Assembly: GCA_964461835.1 (NCBI GenBank)
Contig: CAYWVO010000029.1
Location: forward strand, 1 to 41,036
Origin: CAYWVO01 sp964461835
GTDB taxonomy: Bacteria > Zixibacteria > MSB-5A5 > WJJR01 > JAJRUJ01
Length of the DNA: 41,036 nt
Direction of reading: 5' to 3'
The notes below the pieces were generated by a model. It saw nothing but the letters and a program-made list of their open reading frames with translations, was not told where the DNA came from and did not search any database. A program made the position numbers and the translations under genes. Position 1 is the first letter of the stretch. Each line of letters begins with the position of its first letter. Below, in pieces: positions 17,876-27,102 of this stretch.

Positions 17876-18436
17876 ATGACCCGTGAGGAAGCCTGGGAAC
17901 TGTTGAACGAATACACGAAGTCACCCAACCTGATCAAGCATGCATTGGCAGTGGAAGCGGCGATGCGGGAATATGCCGAAAAATTCGGTGAAGATGTTGA
18001 CACCTGGGGGTTAGTCGGGCTGCTGCACGATTTTGATTACGAACGCTACCCCAATGCCGAGGAGCACCCATATAAAGGCGCCGAAGTTCTACGAGAGAAA
18101 GGCGTTCCGGAAAATTTGATCCAGACCATGATGTCGCACGCGCCGTACACTAATATCCCGCGCGAAACGAAAATGGCGAAGACGCTATTCGCGGTAGATG
18201 AACTCTGCGGCTTTATCACCGCCGCCGCGTTGGTGCGGCCGGATAAGTCTATTCACACGCTCAAACCAAAATCGGTGAAAAAGAAATTTAAGCAGAAAGC
18301 ATTTGCCGCCCAGGTCTCGCGGGAGGATATGATCAAAGGCGCCGAGGATTTGGGCGTTGAGATGACCGAACATATCCAGACGGTGATCGATGCCATGCAG
18401 AAAATCTCCGACAAACTTGGCCTGGATGGTTCATGA
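17876..18436 (+). CDS. HD-domain hydrolase-like protein
   Basis: 186 residues. The HD metal site is visible as His22 (IKHALAVE), His51-Asp52 (GLLHDFDYER) and His64 (EEHPYKGAE), which fits the H...HD...H/D ligand set of metal-dependent phosphohydrolases. The start is the ATG at 17876, with GGAGG 5 bases upstream; the GTG at 17870 lies too close to that site. The family often hydrolyses nucleotides or phosphodiesters, but this subgroup is uncharacterised. Its stop overlaps the pseudouridine synthase start (ATGA), so the two are translationally coupled. Confidence 0.85.
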   Translation: MTREEAWELLNEYTKSPNLIKHALAVEAAMREYAEKFGEDVDTWGLVGLLHDFDYERYPNAEEHPYKGAEVLREKGVPENLIQTMMSHAPYTNIPRETKMAKTLFAVDELCGFITAAALVRPDKSIHTLKPKSVKKKFKQKAFAAQVSREDMIKGAEDLGVEMTEHIQTVIDAMQKISDKLGLDGS

Positions 18437-19425
18437 CTCAATCAGCCGAACCACGACCCACGCTCCACACAATCACGGTGGATAATGCCGGCGCCGGTAC
18501 TCGGGTGGACACCTATGCCGCTGGACAGTTGCCGGATTGCTCGCGCTCGCAGATTGCCCGGTTAATTAAGGAAGGACATCTCACGGTCGACGGTGTCCTG
18601 GTACGCGCCAATCACAAGCTCAAACCGGGGGAGACGATTGCGGTCAAGGTGCCGCCGGCGACCCCGACCACCGTCGAACCGGAGGATATCCCGCTCGACA
18701 TTATATATGAGGATGAATATCTGATCGTGGTGAACAAAGCGGCGGGGATGGTGACCCATCCCGGTACCGGCAACCGGACCGGCACACTGGTCAATGCGCT
18801 GCTGTATCATTGCAAGGAGCTCTCCCGCACCGGTTCGCCGGAGCGGGCAGGGATTGTCCATCGGCTGGACAAAGGCACCAGCGGTTTGCTGGTGGCAGCG
18901 AAAACCGACGCCGCGCATCGTCATCTGGCCAACCAACTGCAGGACAAAACCTTACGGCGAATGTACCTGGCGTTTGCCTGGGGGCATCTTTCGGAGGATC
19001 AAGGGATTATCGATCTGCCGATCGGCCGCTCACTTTCTAATCCGACCAAGATGAAAATTGACCATGCCGCCGGCAGAACGGCAGTAACCGAGTACGTGGT
19101 TTTGGAACGCTACGATCTTTGTGATCAGCTGCAGCTCAAACTCCAGACCGGTCGCACGCACCAGATTCGCGTTCATTTGGCGCATCAGAATCACCCGATT
19201 TTTGGCGATCCGGATTACGCGGGCCGGGACCAGCGGGTGCGGGGAATTGCTCCTGAACTGCGCATTCAGTCCCGGCAATTGTTGAAACTGATCGACCGGC
19301 CGGCACTGCATGCATTCAAACTGGGATTTGTCCATCCCGTGACCGGAGAAGCAGTCGAATTCACCGCCGATCCGCCGGAAGATATACGGGAATTGGAGCG
19401 TCAACTCGCCCTCCGGCCAGCCTGA
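18433..19425 (+). CDS. rluD: 23S rRNA pseudouridine synthase, RluD/RluA family
   Basis: 330 residues. The N-terminal S4 RNA-binding domain (about 20-75: RSQIARLIKEGHLTVDGVLV) precedes the catalytic RluA domain. The active-site block AGIVHRLDKGTSGLLVAAKT has the catalytic Asp146, and LQTGRTHQIRVHLAH (about 237-251) is the second family motif. S4 plus RluA is the RluD arrangement, which modifies helix 69 of 23S rRNA in the large subunit; the exact target uridines here are inferred from family. Full length. It overlaps the HD gene by 4 bp. Confidence 0.92.
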   Translation: MTQSAEPRPTLHTITVDNAGAGTRVDTYAAGQLPDCSRSQIARLIKEGHLTVDGVLVRANHKLKPGETIAVKVPPATPTTVEPEDIPLDIIYEDEYLIVVNKAAGMVTHPGTGNRTGTLVNALLYHCKELSRTGSPERAGIVHRLDKGTSGLLVAAKTDAAHRHLANQLQDKTLRRMYLAFAWGHLSEDQGIIDLPIGRSLSNPTKMKIDHAAGRTAVTEYVVLERYDLCDQLQLKLQTGRTHQIRVHLAHQNHPIFGDPDYAGRDQRVRGIAPELRIQSRQLLKLIDRPALHAFKLGFVHPVTGEAVEFTADPPEDIRELERQLALRPA

Positions 19426-19603
19426 TACGTGACTTGATATCTGCCTGTTAATCTAAAGTGGCAAAAAGGTTACGCTCCGAAATAGGGTAGGCGGGTTGTG
19501 CCAATTTGGCCTTGACTTTGCCTGGTGAAATCAATAGGTAGCTCCATTCACAGCCTGGATTTACCGGGCAAAGGCGGTCGGGTTTCCGTCGGGAGAATGT
19601 CGC

Positions 19604-19957
19604 GTGTCCGAATTTGTTGCCGTAGCCATCTTCTTACTGGTCGGCACAGGCATCGTCCTTTTCACCTTCCTGCTGGCCAAAATCATCCGACCATCCGCTC
19701 CCGAGACCATCAAGCTCGAAACCTATGAATGTGGTGAGACACCGTACGGAACCGCTAATGTGCAGTACAATGTGCGGTTCTATATTTTCGCGTTGCTGTT
19801 TGTGATTTTCGATGTTGAGGCGATCTTTTTGTTTCCGTGGGCGTTGGTGTATCGTTCGCTGGGATTTTTTGCCTTCGTCGAGATGTTTGTATTTCTGACG
19901 ATCCTGATTTTCGGTCTCTTTTACGCCTGGCGCAAAGGCGTGTTGAAGTGGTTCTGA
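19604..19957 (+). CDS. nuoA: NADH-quinone oxidoreductase subunit A
   Basis: 117 residues with three TM helices. YECGETPYG (about 46-54) is the conserved loop with the subunit A cysteine, followed by VQYNVRFYIFALLFVIFDVEAIFLFPWA, the most conserved part. NuoA links the Q-module to the membrane arm. The GTG at 19604 is the start, with GGGAG upstream; a nearby ATG at 19597 is out of frame. It heads a seven-gene operon with gaps of 4-24 bp. It is followed directly by nuoH; nuoB, C and D, which normally come next, are absent. Confidence 0.95.
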   Translation: MSEFVAVAIFLLVGTGIVLFTFLLAKIIRPSAPETIKLETYECGETPYGTANVQYNVRFYIFALLFVIFDVEAIFLFPWALVYRSLGFFAFVEMFVFLTILIFGLFYAWRKGVLKWF

Positions 19958-19977
19958 TATAAAGGCTTAACACGTCC

Positions 19978-21030
19978 ATGCTGGAACTACGCGGAATCAT
20001 CGACGCCATCTGGGACTTCATCGCCGATATCCTGGCCAGTCTCGGCCTGTCGGATGCGCTGATCGCGATTACGGGATACTCGATAATCGCCGGGGTGCTC
20101 TTTGGGATCATTTCGGTTATTGTCCTGTTTCTGGTGTGGTGGGAGCGGAAAGTCTCGGCGGATATGCAGGATCGGTTAGGACCGATGCGGGTCGGGCCAC
20201 ACGGTACCATTCAAACGGTCGCTGACGCACTCAAATTGCTGCAAAAAGAGGATATCACCCCGCGCGCCATCGATTTTCCCATGCATTTCTGGGCGCCGGT
20301 CCTTACCTTTGTCGCGGCTTTTATGGTGTATGTCACTATCCCCTTTGGTGAGAGACTGATCGTCTCCGATCTGAGCGTGGGAGTCCTTTACGTCATTGCC
20401 ATCACGACGTTTACCGTAATCGGCCTGCTGATGGCCGGTTGGGGCTCGAATAATAAATATTCACTCTTGGGAGGGTTTCGGTCGGCCGCGCAGGTCGTCT
20501 CCTACGAAGTACCCCTGGCGCTGGGCCTGCTGGGGGTGATTATGATCGCGCAGACCTTGTCGCTCAACACCATTGTGTTACAGCAGGATAACTTTTTCAA
20601 GTGGTATGTGTGGCGGCAGCCGCTGGGCTTTGCGGTCTTCTGGTTTGCTGCCACCGCTGAGTGTAACCGGACCCCGTTCGATCTGCCGGAGGCCGACTCC
20701 GAACTGGTCGCCGGATTTGTTACCGAGTATTCGGGGATGAAATTCGCAATGTTCTTCCTGGCGGAGTTCGTCAACATGTTCACCGCATCCGCCGTTGCGG
20801 TGACTCTGTTTTTTGGCGGCTGGATGTCCCCATTCGGGCCGGAATTCGGCCCGTCCTGGTTCTGGTTCCTCGGCAAAACCTTGTTCTTTGTTTTTGTGCT
20901 CATGTGGTACCGCTGGACGTATCCGCGTCTCCGAGTGGACCAACTCATGGGCTTTGCGTGGAAGGTGCTGATCCCGTTGGCGTTTTTGAATATCCTGCTG
21001 ACCGGTCTCGGCATTCACATTTTTGATTGA
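19978..21030 (+). CDS. nuoH: NADH-quinone oxidoreductase subunit H
   Basis: 350 residues with about eight TM helices. The quinone-site signature WWERKVSADMQDRLGPMRVG (about 54-73) and the acidic loop ECNRTPFDLPEADSELVAGF (about 237-256) are both intact. NuoH forms most of the quinone-entry chamber and the first proton path at the join with the peripheral arm. nuoI, usually next, is missing, and nuoJ follows after 10 bp. Confidence 0.96.
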   Translation: MLELRGIIDAIWDFIADILASLGLSDALIAITGYSIIAGVLFGIISVIVLFLVWWERKVSADMQDRLGPMRVGPHGTIQTVADALKLLQKEDITPRAIDFPMHFWAPVLTFVAAFMVYVTIPFGERLIVSDLSVGVLYVIAITTFTVIGLLMAGWGSNNKYSLLGGFRSAAQVVSYEVPLALGLLGVIMIAQTLSLNTIVLQQDNFFKWYVWRQPLGFAVFWFAATAECNRTPFDLPEADSELVAGFVTEYSGMKFAMFFLAEFVNMFTASAVAVTLFFGGWMSPFGPEFGPSWFWFLGKTLFFVFVLMWYRWTYPRLRVDQLMGFAWKVLIPLAFLNILLTGLGIHIFD

Positions 21031-21040
21031 TGAGCAGGCG

Positions 21041-21541
21041 ATGGATGCAGCACAACTGACCACAATCGTTTTCTATATTCTGGCGTTCTGCATTATCGCC
21101 GGGGGGATTTTTACCGTGACCTCACGGAACCTCTTCCACTCGGCGATCTTCCTGGTTCTTACGCTGTTCTGCGTGGCCGGGATTTTTGTGATGCTCAACG
21201 CCTACCTGCTGGCGGTCATTCAAGTGCTGATTTATGTGGGCGGCGTGGCCATGCTGGTTATTTTCGGTGTGATGCTCACTTCGCAACTGACTGACGTCCG
21301 CCTGCGCCATGTGAATGAGCAGGTCTGGCCGGCCCTGATCATCTGCGGCTTCTTTCTGGCCCTGCTGATTTATGGGTTCTGGAATGCACCGTTCCGGATC
21401 AGTACCGCCGCCGGCCCGGCAGATGTATCGCACGAATTGGGAAGGTTGCTGATGACCACCTATGTCCTGCCATTCGAAGTTGTTTCGGTGATGTTGCTGG
21501 CGGCGCTGGTTGGGGCAGTGGTTATTGCGAAGAAGGACTGA
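21041..21541 (+). CDS. nuoJ: NADH-quinone oxidoreductase subunit J
   Basis: 166 residues with five TM helices. The characteristic TM3 segment LIYVGGVAMLVIFGVML, which contains the pi-bulge region of this subunit, is present. The ATG at 21041 is preferred over a TTG at 21023 that would overlap nuoH. NuoJ moves during turnover and links the quinone cavity with the proton channels. Confidence 0.94.
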   Translation: MDAAQLTTIVFYILAFCIIAGGIFTVTSRNLFHSAIFLVLTLFCVAGIFVMLNAYLLAVIQVLIYVGGVAMLVIFGVMLTSQLTDVRLRHVNEQVWPALIICGFFLALLIYGFWNAPFRISTAAGPADVSHELGRLLMTTYVLPFEVVSVMLLAALVGAVVIAKKD

Positions 21542-21546
21542 GATTA

Positions 21547-21867
21547 GTGGAACAGGCAAATTTGGGACTCAACCATTTTCTGATGCTCTCCGGAGTGCTG
21601 TTCACGATTGGTGTGTTCGGGGTGCTCACGCGGCGTAATGCCATTGCAGTCCTGATGTCGACAGAACTGATGTTCAACGCGGCCAATATCTCGTTGGTTG
21701 CGTTTTCGAAGTTCATCACGCCGGAAGCGCTGACCGGGCAGATTATCGCCATGTTCACCATTATTGTCGCGGCCGCCGAGGCGACGGTGGCGCTGGCAAT
21801 TGTGTTGTTAATTTATCGGAATTTCAAAGGAATTAACGTCGACCGCATCAATTTCATGAAGTGGTAA
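21547..21867 (+). CDS. nuoK: NADH-quinone oxidoreductase subunit K
   Basis: 106 residues with three TM helices. The proton-path glutamates are present in MSTELMFNAANI (Glu at about residue 40) and VAAAEATVALAI (Glu at about 77). The start is the GTG at 21547, with AAGGA upstream inside nuoJ. It is homologous to MrpC of Na+/H+ antiporters. It is spaced 5 bp from nuoJ and 4 bp from nuoL. Confidence 0.95.
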   Translation: MEQANLGLNHFLMLSGVLFTIGVFGVLTRRNAIAVLMSTELMFNAANISLVAFSKFITPEALTGQIIAMFTIIVAAAEATVALAIVLLIYRNFKGINVDRINFMKW

Positions 21868-21871
21868 TATA

Positions 21872-23785
21872 ATGCTACAGAATGCCTGGATCATACCTGC
21901 GTTGCCGCTGCTGGCGTTTGCCCTGATTGTCCTCGTTACGCATCGCAATCGTGTGCTGTCCGCCGGTCTCTCGATTGCGGCCATCCTTACGGGCTTTGTG
22001 CTGTCCGTGGTGGTGTTGTTCCAGGTACTCCACGACCATGGGCCCCACGAGTTTTTCATCACCTGGTTGGATTTTGGTAATTTTGAACTCCAGATGGGGT
22101 TGCTGATCGATCCGCTTACCGCGGTGATGTTGATGGTCGTGACCATTGTCTCCTCGTGCGTCCAGGTCTATTCAATCGGGTACATGCACGGCGACCCACG
22201 GTTTTCGCGGTACTTCGCCTACATCTCGCTATTTTCGTTCTCCATGCTCGGCCTGGTGCTCGCGAACAACTTTGCTGAAATATTTGTTTTCTGGGAATTG
22301 GTTGGCCTGACCTCCTACTTGCTGATCGGTTTCTGGTTCGAGAAAAAATCCGCCGCCGATGCCGGTAAGAAAGCATTTATCACCACCCGGACCGGCGACC
22401 TGGGATTTATTGTTGGAATCCTGATCACTCTCATGGTTTGTGGCACGCTCAACTTCGGCGAGGTATTCCACAAGGTCGAGACGGGTGAATTCGGGGGCGC
22501 GCTGCTCGCCGCCGCGGCAATATTTATCTTTGCCGGCGCAGTCGGTAAATCCGCGCAATTCCCGCTGCATGTGTGGTTACCGGATGCGATGGAAGGTCCG
22601 ACCCCGGTTTCCGCGTTGATTCACGCGGCAACCATGGTCGCCGCCGGCGTGTACTTGGTGGCGCGCATCATGTCGATTTACGTGGCCTCCGAGTTGGGCG
22701 GGATGGTGGTTGCGATCATCGGGATCACGACATCGTTCATTGCAGCATCGATTGGCCTGGTCCAAAACGATATTAAGCGCGTGCTGGCCTATTCCACGGT
22801 CAGCCAGCTTGGATATATGATTATGGCGCTGGGTCTGGGCGCATTCACCGCCGGGACGTTCCACCTCATGACCCATGCGTTTTTCAAAGCATTGCTTTTC
22901 CTCGCGGCCGGCTCGGTGATCCACGCGGTGCACACCAACGATATGCAGGAGATGGGCGGGCTGGGCCCGAAGATGAAAATCACGGCGACCACCATGTTCA
23001 TTGCGTCATTTTCCATCGCCGGAATTTTCCCGCTCTCTGGATTCTGGTCGAAAGATGAAATTGTGGCGTCTACAATTGGGCACCCCATCTTCATGGTGCT
23101 CACGCTGATTGTCGCGTTCATGACCGCCTTTTACATGTTCCGGTTGTGTTTCCTGACCTTTACCGGCAAACCGCGCGATCAGGAGAAGTTTGACCATGCG
23201 CATGAATCGCCGCTGACCATGACCGTGCCGCTGATGGTCCTCGCATTTCTCTCGATCTTTGCCGGCTGGGTCGGCATTCCATGGCTGGCGCAGGGGTACT
23301 CATCATTTGTGTACCATCATCATCCCCATCATGCGCATTTCCATTTTGATCTGGCGGGGATTTCACTGCTGGTCGGACTGTCCGGCATCGGCTTGGCCTA
23401 CTTGATGTATTACAAAGGCGCAATTTCCCCGGCAAAGTTGGGTGAGCGGTTCAAACCGCTGTATACACTGCTGTATAACAAGTATTATTTCGATGAAATC
23501 TACGATGCCCTGATTGTCAATCCAATCTATGCTATCTGTGATTTCTGGTTCTGGTTCGATCTGCATATCATCGACGGGATGGTCAATGGTGCGGCCACGT
23601 TGACGCTGTGGTGGAGTGCCGGCAAGGAGTGGTTCGATACGTGGGTCGTGGATGGTGCGGTTAATGGAATCGGCTATACGATCCGCGGCGCGGGCAGTGT
23701 CCTGCGTTTTGCGCAAACCGGCCGCTTGCAGAACTACGCGTTGATTATTTTCGCCGGAGTTGTTTTGATCTGGCTGTTACGATAG
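21872..23785 (+). CDS. nuoL: NADH-quinone oxidoreductase subunit L
   Basis: 637 residues, the distal antiporter-like subunit. Conserved parts are FWELVGLTSYLLIGFWFEK (the TM5 glutamate), WLPDAMEGPTPVSALIHAAT (the broken helix TM7 with Lys/His proton relay partners) and the C-terminal extension with the long lateral helix and final TM. The loop at residues 480-495 is unusually histidine-rich (YHHHPHHAHFHFD), a feature not shared by all homologues and possibly a metal-binding or pH-sensitive loop. Full length. Confidence 0.96.
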   Translation: MLQNAWIIPALPLLAFALIVLVTHRNRVLSAGLSIAAILTGFVLSVVVLFQVLHDHGPHEFFITWLDFGNFELQMGLLIDPLTAVMLMVVTIVSSCVQVYSIGYMHGDPRFSRYFAYISLFSFSMLGLVLANNFAEIFVFWELVGLTSYLLIGFWFEKKSAADAGKKAFITTRTGDLGFIVGILITLMVCGTLNFGEVFHKVETGEFGGALLAAAAIFIFAGAVGKSAQFPLHVWLPDAMEGPTPVSALIHAATMVAAGVYLVARIMSIYVASELGGMVVAIIGITTSFIAASIGLVQNDIKRVLAYSTVSQLGYMIMALGLGAFTAGTFHLMTHAFFKALLFLAAGSVIHAVHTNDMQEMGGLGPKMKITATTMFIASFSIAGIFPLSGFWSKDEIVASTIGHPIFMVLTLIVAFMTAFYMFRLCFLTFTGKPRDQEKFDHAHESPLTMTVPLMVLAFLSIFAGWVGIPWLAQGYSSFVYHHHPHHAHFHFDLAGISLLVGLSGIGLAYLMYYKGAISPAKLGERFKPLYTLLYNKYYFDEIYDALIVNPIYAICDFWFWFDLHIIDGMVNGAATLTLWWSAGKEWFDTWVVDGAVNGIGYTIRGAGSVLRFAQTGRLQNYALIIFAGVVLIWLLR

Positions 23786-23809
23786 ACGAATGAAAACTGG
23801 AGCATATTT

Positions 23810-25282
23810 ATGACCGGCATTTTATCCTGGATGGTTTTCTTACCGCTGATCGGCGGAATCGTCATCCTCTTCCTCAAGCAGGAGCAGAAAACGGCAATTC
23901 GGTGGGCGGCGTCGATATTCTCGTTTATCCCGCTCGTCCTGTCGTTCATCATGCTCGCGCAGTACCGACCGTCCGACCCGTCCATGCAGTTTGTCGAGCT
24001 CGCGAAGTGGATACCGCCGTTGAACGTTCACTATCACGTTGGTGTGGATGGAATCTCGGTGCCCATGCTGTTTCTCACAGCGCTGTTGTCGTTTATCTCA
24101 ATCGTCGCCAGCTTCGGGATTGAGAAGCGGCTCAAAGAATATTTTGCGTTCTTCCTGTTGTTGGAAACGGGTATGATGGGCGTGTTCGCTGCGCTGGATT
24201 TCTTCCTGTTTTATGTGTTCTGGGAAGTGATGCTGGTTCCGATGTATTTCTTGATCGGCGTCTGGGGCGGACCCCGCAAAGAGTACGCGGCAATCAAGTT
24301 CTTCCTCTACACGTTGTTCGGTTCGATTTTCATGCTGGTTGGCATTCTGCTTTTGTATTTCAACACCACGCCGCATACCCTGTCGTTTTTGGAATTGATC
24401 GAGCACGGCCCGGCGTTCAGCCATGGGCTGCAGATTCTGGTGTTCGCGTTTTTCTTCGTCGCCTTTGCGATTAAAATTCCCGCCTGGCCGTTCCACACGT
24501 GGTTGCCGGACGCGCACGTGGAGGCGCCCACCGCGGTGTCAGTCATTCTGGCCGGCGTACTGCTGAAGATGGGGACCTACGGCCTGTTGCGGATTTCGTT
24601 TCCGATGTTGCCGTACGGAACCCAGTACTTTATCTGGCCGATGGCGATTATCGGCGTGATCGGTATTATTTACGGCGCGCTGGTGTGTATGGCCCAGAAA
24701 GACCTGAAAAAACTGGTGGCGTATTCGTCGGTGTCGCATATGGGTTACACGCTGTTGGGAATGGCGGCAATCGGCGGTGTGGCCGGAATCCAGGGCTGTT
24801 TGTTCCAGATGTTTTCCCACGGCTTGATCACCGGCGCACTCTTCTTATTGGTTGGCGTATTATATGACCGCGCCCACACGCGTGAAATCGATGTTTTCGG
24901 CGGATTGTGGTTACGGCTGCCAGTCTACTCCGGGGTGATGGTGCTCTTTGTGATGGGCTCGCTCGGATTGCCGGGGCTGTCGGGATTTGTCGCGGAGTTC
25001 ATGGTCTTTATCGGGTCGTTCCCGACCTTTACCTGGCTGACCGGTCTGGCGGTGTTCGGTGTCGTACTGACCGCGGCGTATTTCCTGCGGATGGTGCAGA
25101 AGATGTTCCTCGGCGAGTTTAACACCCGCTGGGAAGGCAAACTACCGGACATGAAGTTCCGCGAAATCTTCACCGTGGTGCCGCTGGGGATACTGATGAT
25201 CGCGATCGGTGTGTGGCCGCGATTGCTCTCCGACTGGATGCAACCCACCATCGAGCATCTGGTGACCTTAATTAACCGGTAG
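23810..25282 (+). CDS. nuoM: NADH-quinone oxidoreductase subunit M
   Basis: 490 residues, with about 14 TM helices. HVGVDGISVPMLFLTALLSF, FYVFWEVMLVPMYFLIGVWG (key TM5 glutamate) and WLPDAHVEAPTAVSVILAGV (broken helix 7) are the antiporter-like signatures of NuoM. The start has GGAG 8 bases upstream. It pumps protons as one of three antiporter-like units. Confidence 0.96.
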   Translation: MTGILSWMVFLPLIGGIVILFLKQEQKTAIRWAASIFSFIPLVLSFIMLAQYRPSDPSMQFVELAKWIPPLNVHYHVGVDGISVPMLFLTALLSFISIVASFGIEKRLKEYFAFFLLLETGMMGVFAALDFFLFYVFWEVMLVPMYFLIGVWGGPRKEYAAIKFFLYTLFGSIFMLVGILLLYFNTTPHTLSFLELIEHGPAFSHGLQILVFAFFFVAFAIKIPAWPFHTWLPDAHVEAPTAVSVILAGVLLKMGTYGLLRISFPMLPYGTQYFIWPMAIIGVIGIIYGALVCMAQKDLKKLVAYSSVSHMGYTLLGMAAIGGVAGIQGCLFQMFSHGLITGALFLLVGVLYDRAHTREIDVFGGLWLRLPVYSGVMVLFVMGSLGLPGLSGFVAEFMVFIGSFPTFTWLTGLAVFGVVLTAAYFLRMVQKMFLGEFNTRWEGKLPDMKFREIFTVVPLGILMIAIGVWPRLLSDWMQPTIEHLVTLINR

Positions 25283-25296
25283 GTGGCTGGTAGAAC

Positions 25297-26766
25297 ATGG
25301 AATTTTCGTTCGCTGAAATATACGGTCAACTGGAACTGATCATCCCGGAATGCGTGCTGCTGGTCTTCGGCATCATTGCCTTTGTCATGGGCGCCGGCAG
25401 CAAGCGCGAAACGAATGCCACCGGTCCGGGGGTGGTGGCGTTTATCGGCCTGGTAGCGACGATTATCGCGTTGATTGCGGTGGGTCGAGGCCAGGCGTTC
25501 GGGGTGATGTTCCTCGGCGATAATTTTGCGTTTGTGTTTAAGCTCATCGTTTTGGTCGCGGCGATGTTTACCATTGCCTCGTCATTTGGCATCGTCAACA
25601 AATTCCACGCACACCGCGGCGAGTATTTTGGGGTGGTGGCCGTGTCGGCGGTGGGGATGATGTTTATGGTCTCCGCCGGTGAGCTTTTGACCATGTATAT
25701 CGCGCTGGAGCTGTCCACGATCTCGCTGTTTGTGCTGGCGGCGTATCATAAATTCAACACCAAATCCGCCGAAGCCGGGTTGAAATACGTGATCCTCGGC
25801 GCGATTTCCTCGGCCGTGCTGTTGTATGGCATTGCGTTGATTTACGGACTCACCGGTACGACCGAGATTATGAAACTCAGAGACGCCATCATTCAGATGC
25901 GCTTTGCCGCCGGTGAATTCCCGCGCGCGTTTTTCGTGGCGCTGCTTCTGTTAATCGCCGGCTTTGGCTTTAAGCTCTCGCTGGTGCCGTTTCATATGTG
26001 GGCGCCGGATGTGTACGAGGGCGCGCCCACGCCGATTACCGCGTATCTGTCGACCGCTTCCAAGGCGGCCGGGCTGGCGGTGTTTTTGCGCGTGTTCTTC
26101 GGCGGGCTGGTGCTGGCGCAGGGTGAGTGGATGATGATCATGGCCACATTGGCCGCGCTGGCCATGATTGTCGGTAACGTCACTGCGATCGTGCAGCGCA
26201 ATATCAAGCGCCTGCTGGCGTTTTCGTCCATTGCGCACATCGGCTATATCCTGGTGGCGATTGTGGCGACCAACGAGCTGGGTGTGTCGTCCATGACCTA
26301 CTACATGATGGTCTACCTCTTTGCCAACATGGGCGCGTTCATTAGTGTCATCGTCTTTGCCCAGAAGACCGGTTCGGAACAAATTGCCGATTACAGCGGC
26401 CTTTCCCGGCGCTCGCCGGTGCTGGCGGCGTTTTTATCGATTTTTCTGCTGTCGCTGGCGGGGATTCCGCCGCTGGCCGGATTTTTCGGGAAATATTACG
26501 TGTTTCTCGCGGCCATCGAACAGGGCTGGCTCTGGCTGGTGTTGATTGCGCTGTTGACCTCGGTGGTGGCGCTCTACTACTACGCGTACGTGATCTGGCG
26601 CATGTATTTCACGCGGGAGGGCGACTACGAGGACGTCGCCGTGCCCTTTCCGCTGCTGCACAAAGTGGTTCTTTCCATTGCCGTCATCGGCATCTTCGTC
26701 ATGGGTATTCTCCCCGACCGTTTCTTAGCCTTCGCCCGCACTGCGGCGGAGAGCTTCATGCGGTAG
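25297..26766 (+). CDS. nuoN: NADH-quinone oxidoreductase subunit N
   Basis: 489 residues and about 14 TM helices. MYIALELSTISLFVLAAYHK (key TM5 glutamate) and MWAPDVYEGAPTPITAYLST (broken helix 7) identify NuoN, the antiporter-like subunit nearest to NuoK. It ends the operon. The next gene starts 75 bp later in AT-rich DNA of different character, so the operon probably ends here, although no terminator hairpin is visible. Confidence 0.96.
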   Translation: MEFSFAEIYGQLELIIPECVLLVFGIIAFVMGAGSKRETNATGPGVVAFIGLVATIIALIAVGRGQAFGVMFLGDNFAFVFKLIVLVAAMFTIASSFGIVNKFHAHRGEYFGVVAVSAVGMMFMVSAGELLTMYIALELSTISLFVLAAYHKFNTKSAEAGLKYVILGAISSAVLLYGIALIYGLTGTTEIMKLRDAIIQMRFAAGEFPRAFFVALLLLIAGFGFKLSLVPFHMWAPDVYEGAPTPITAYLSTASKAAGLAVFLRVFFGGLVLAQGEWMMIMATLAALAMIVGNVTAIVQRNIKRLLAFSSIAHIGYILVAIVATNELGVSSMTYYMMVYLFANMGAFISVIVFAQKTGSEQIADYSGLSRRSPVLAAFLSIFLLSLAGIPPLAGFFGKYYVFLAAIEQGWLWLVLIALLTSVVALYYYAYVIWRMYFTREGDYEDVAVPFPLLHKVVLSIAVIGIFVMGILPDRFLAFARTAAESFMR

Positions 26767-26817
26767 GGGGGGTATGGTATATAGCCCTTATTGATAGAAA
26801 CCTGCCGATTTTTGTCA

Positions 26818-26846
26818 TTGACACGTAATTCCTGAAAGTGTATGAC
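26818..26846 (+). promoter_or_regulatory. Sigma70-like promoter candidate
   Basis: A perfect -35 TTGACA (26818-26823), a 17-nt spacer and TATGAC (26841-26846, 4 of 6 matches). The -10 overlaps the ATG proposed for the following gene, so either the start codon lies further downstream or this match is fortuitous. Confidence 0.35.
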
Positions 26847-27102
26847 GTATAACATACCTGGGGAGGTTGGTATTTTTCAGGCGATTATCGAGTTGGCCAA
26901 AGAACACGGGTTGCTGGTGGCCTTATTGACGGTAATCACTGTATTTTTTGTGCGTAGGGCCGACAAAGCAACTGAAAGGCATATCAAAACATTGGAAGAT
27001 GAAGTGGAGAGGGTTGTGAAGGAACGTGATAAACTCCAAGACATTATATTGGCCAACAGGCTGTCAAGCAAAAGTGATTTAAATGGAGGCACGGATGGCT
27101 GA
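26842..27102 (+). CDS. Small membrane protein with coiled coil, unknown
   Basis: 86 residues: a short outside N-terminus, one TM helix (GLLVALLTVITVFFV, about 23-37), an Arg/Lys stop-transfer (RRADKATERH) and a helix with heptad-like charge pattern (TLEDEVERVVKERDKLQDII, about 46-65). The layout of one TM and a cytosolic coiled coil resembles small holin-like or membrane-anchored adaptor proteins, but no family was recognised. The DNA is clearly AT-richer than the adjoining nuo operon. It overlaps the next gene by 8 bp. The start is uncertain (no ribosome site). Confidence 0.6.
   Translation: MTYNIPGEVGIFQAIIELAKEHGLLVALLTVITVFFVRRADKATERHIKTLEDEVERVVKERDKLQDIILANRLSSKSDLNGGTDG

Noticed and set aside
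19512..19540. Promoter TTGACT-17-TAGGTA before nuoA
   Set aside because: The -10 hexamer is too poor to support a call.
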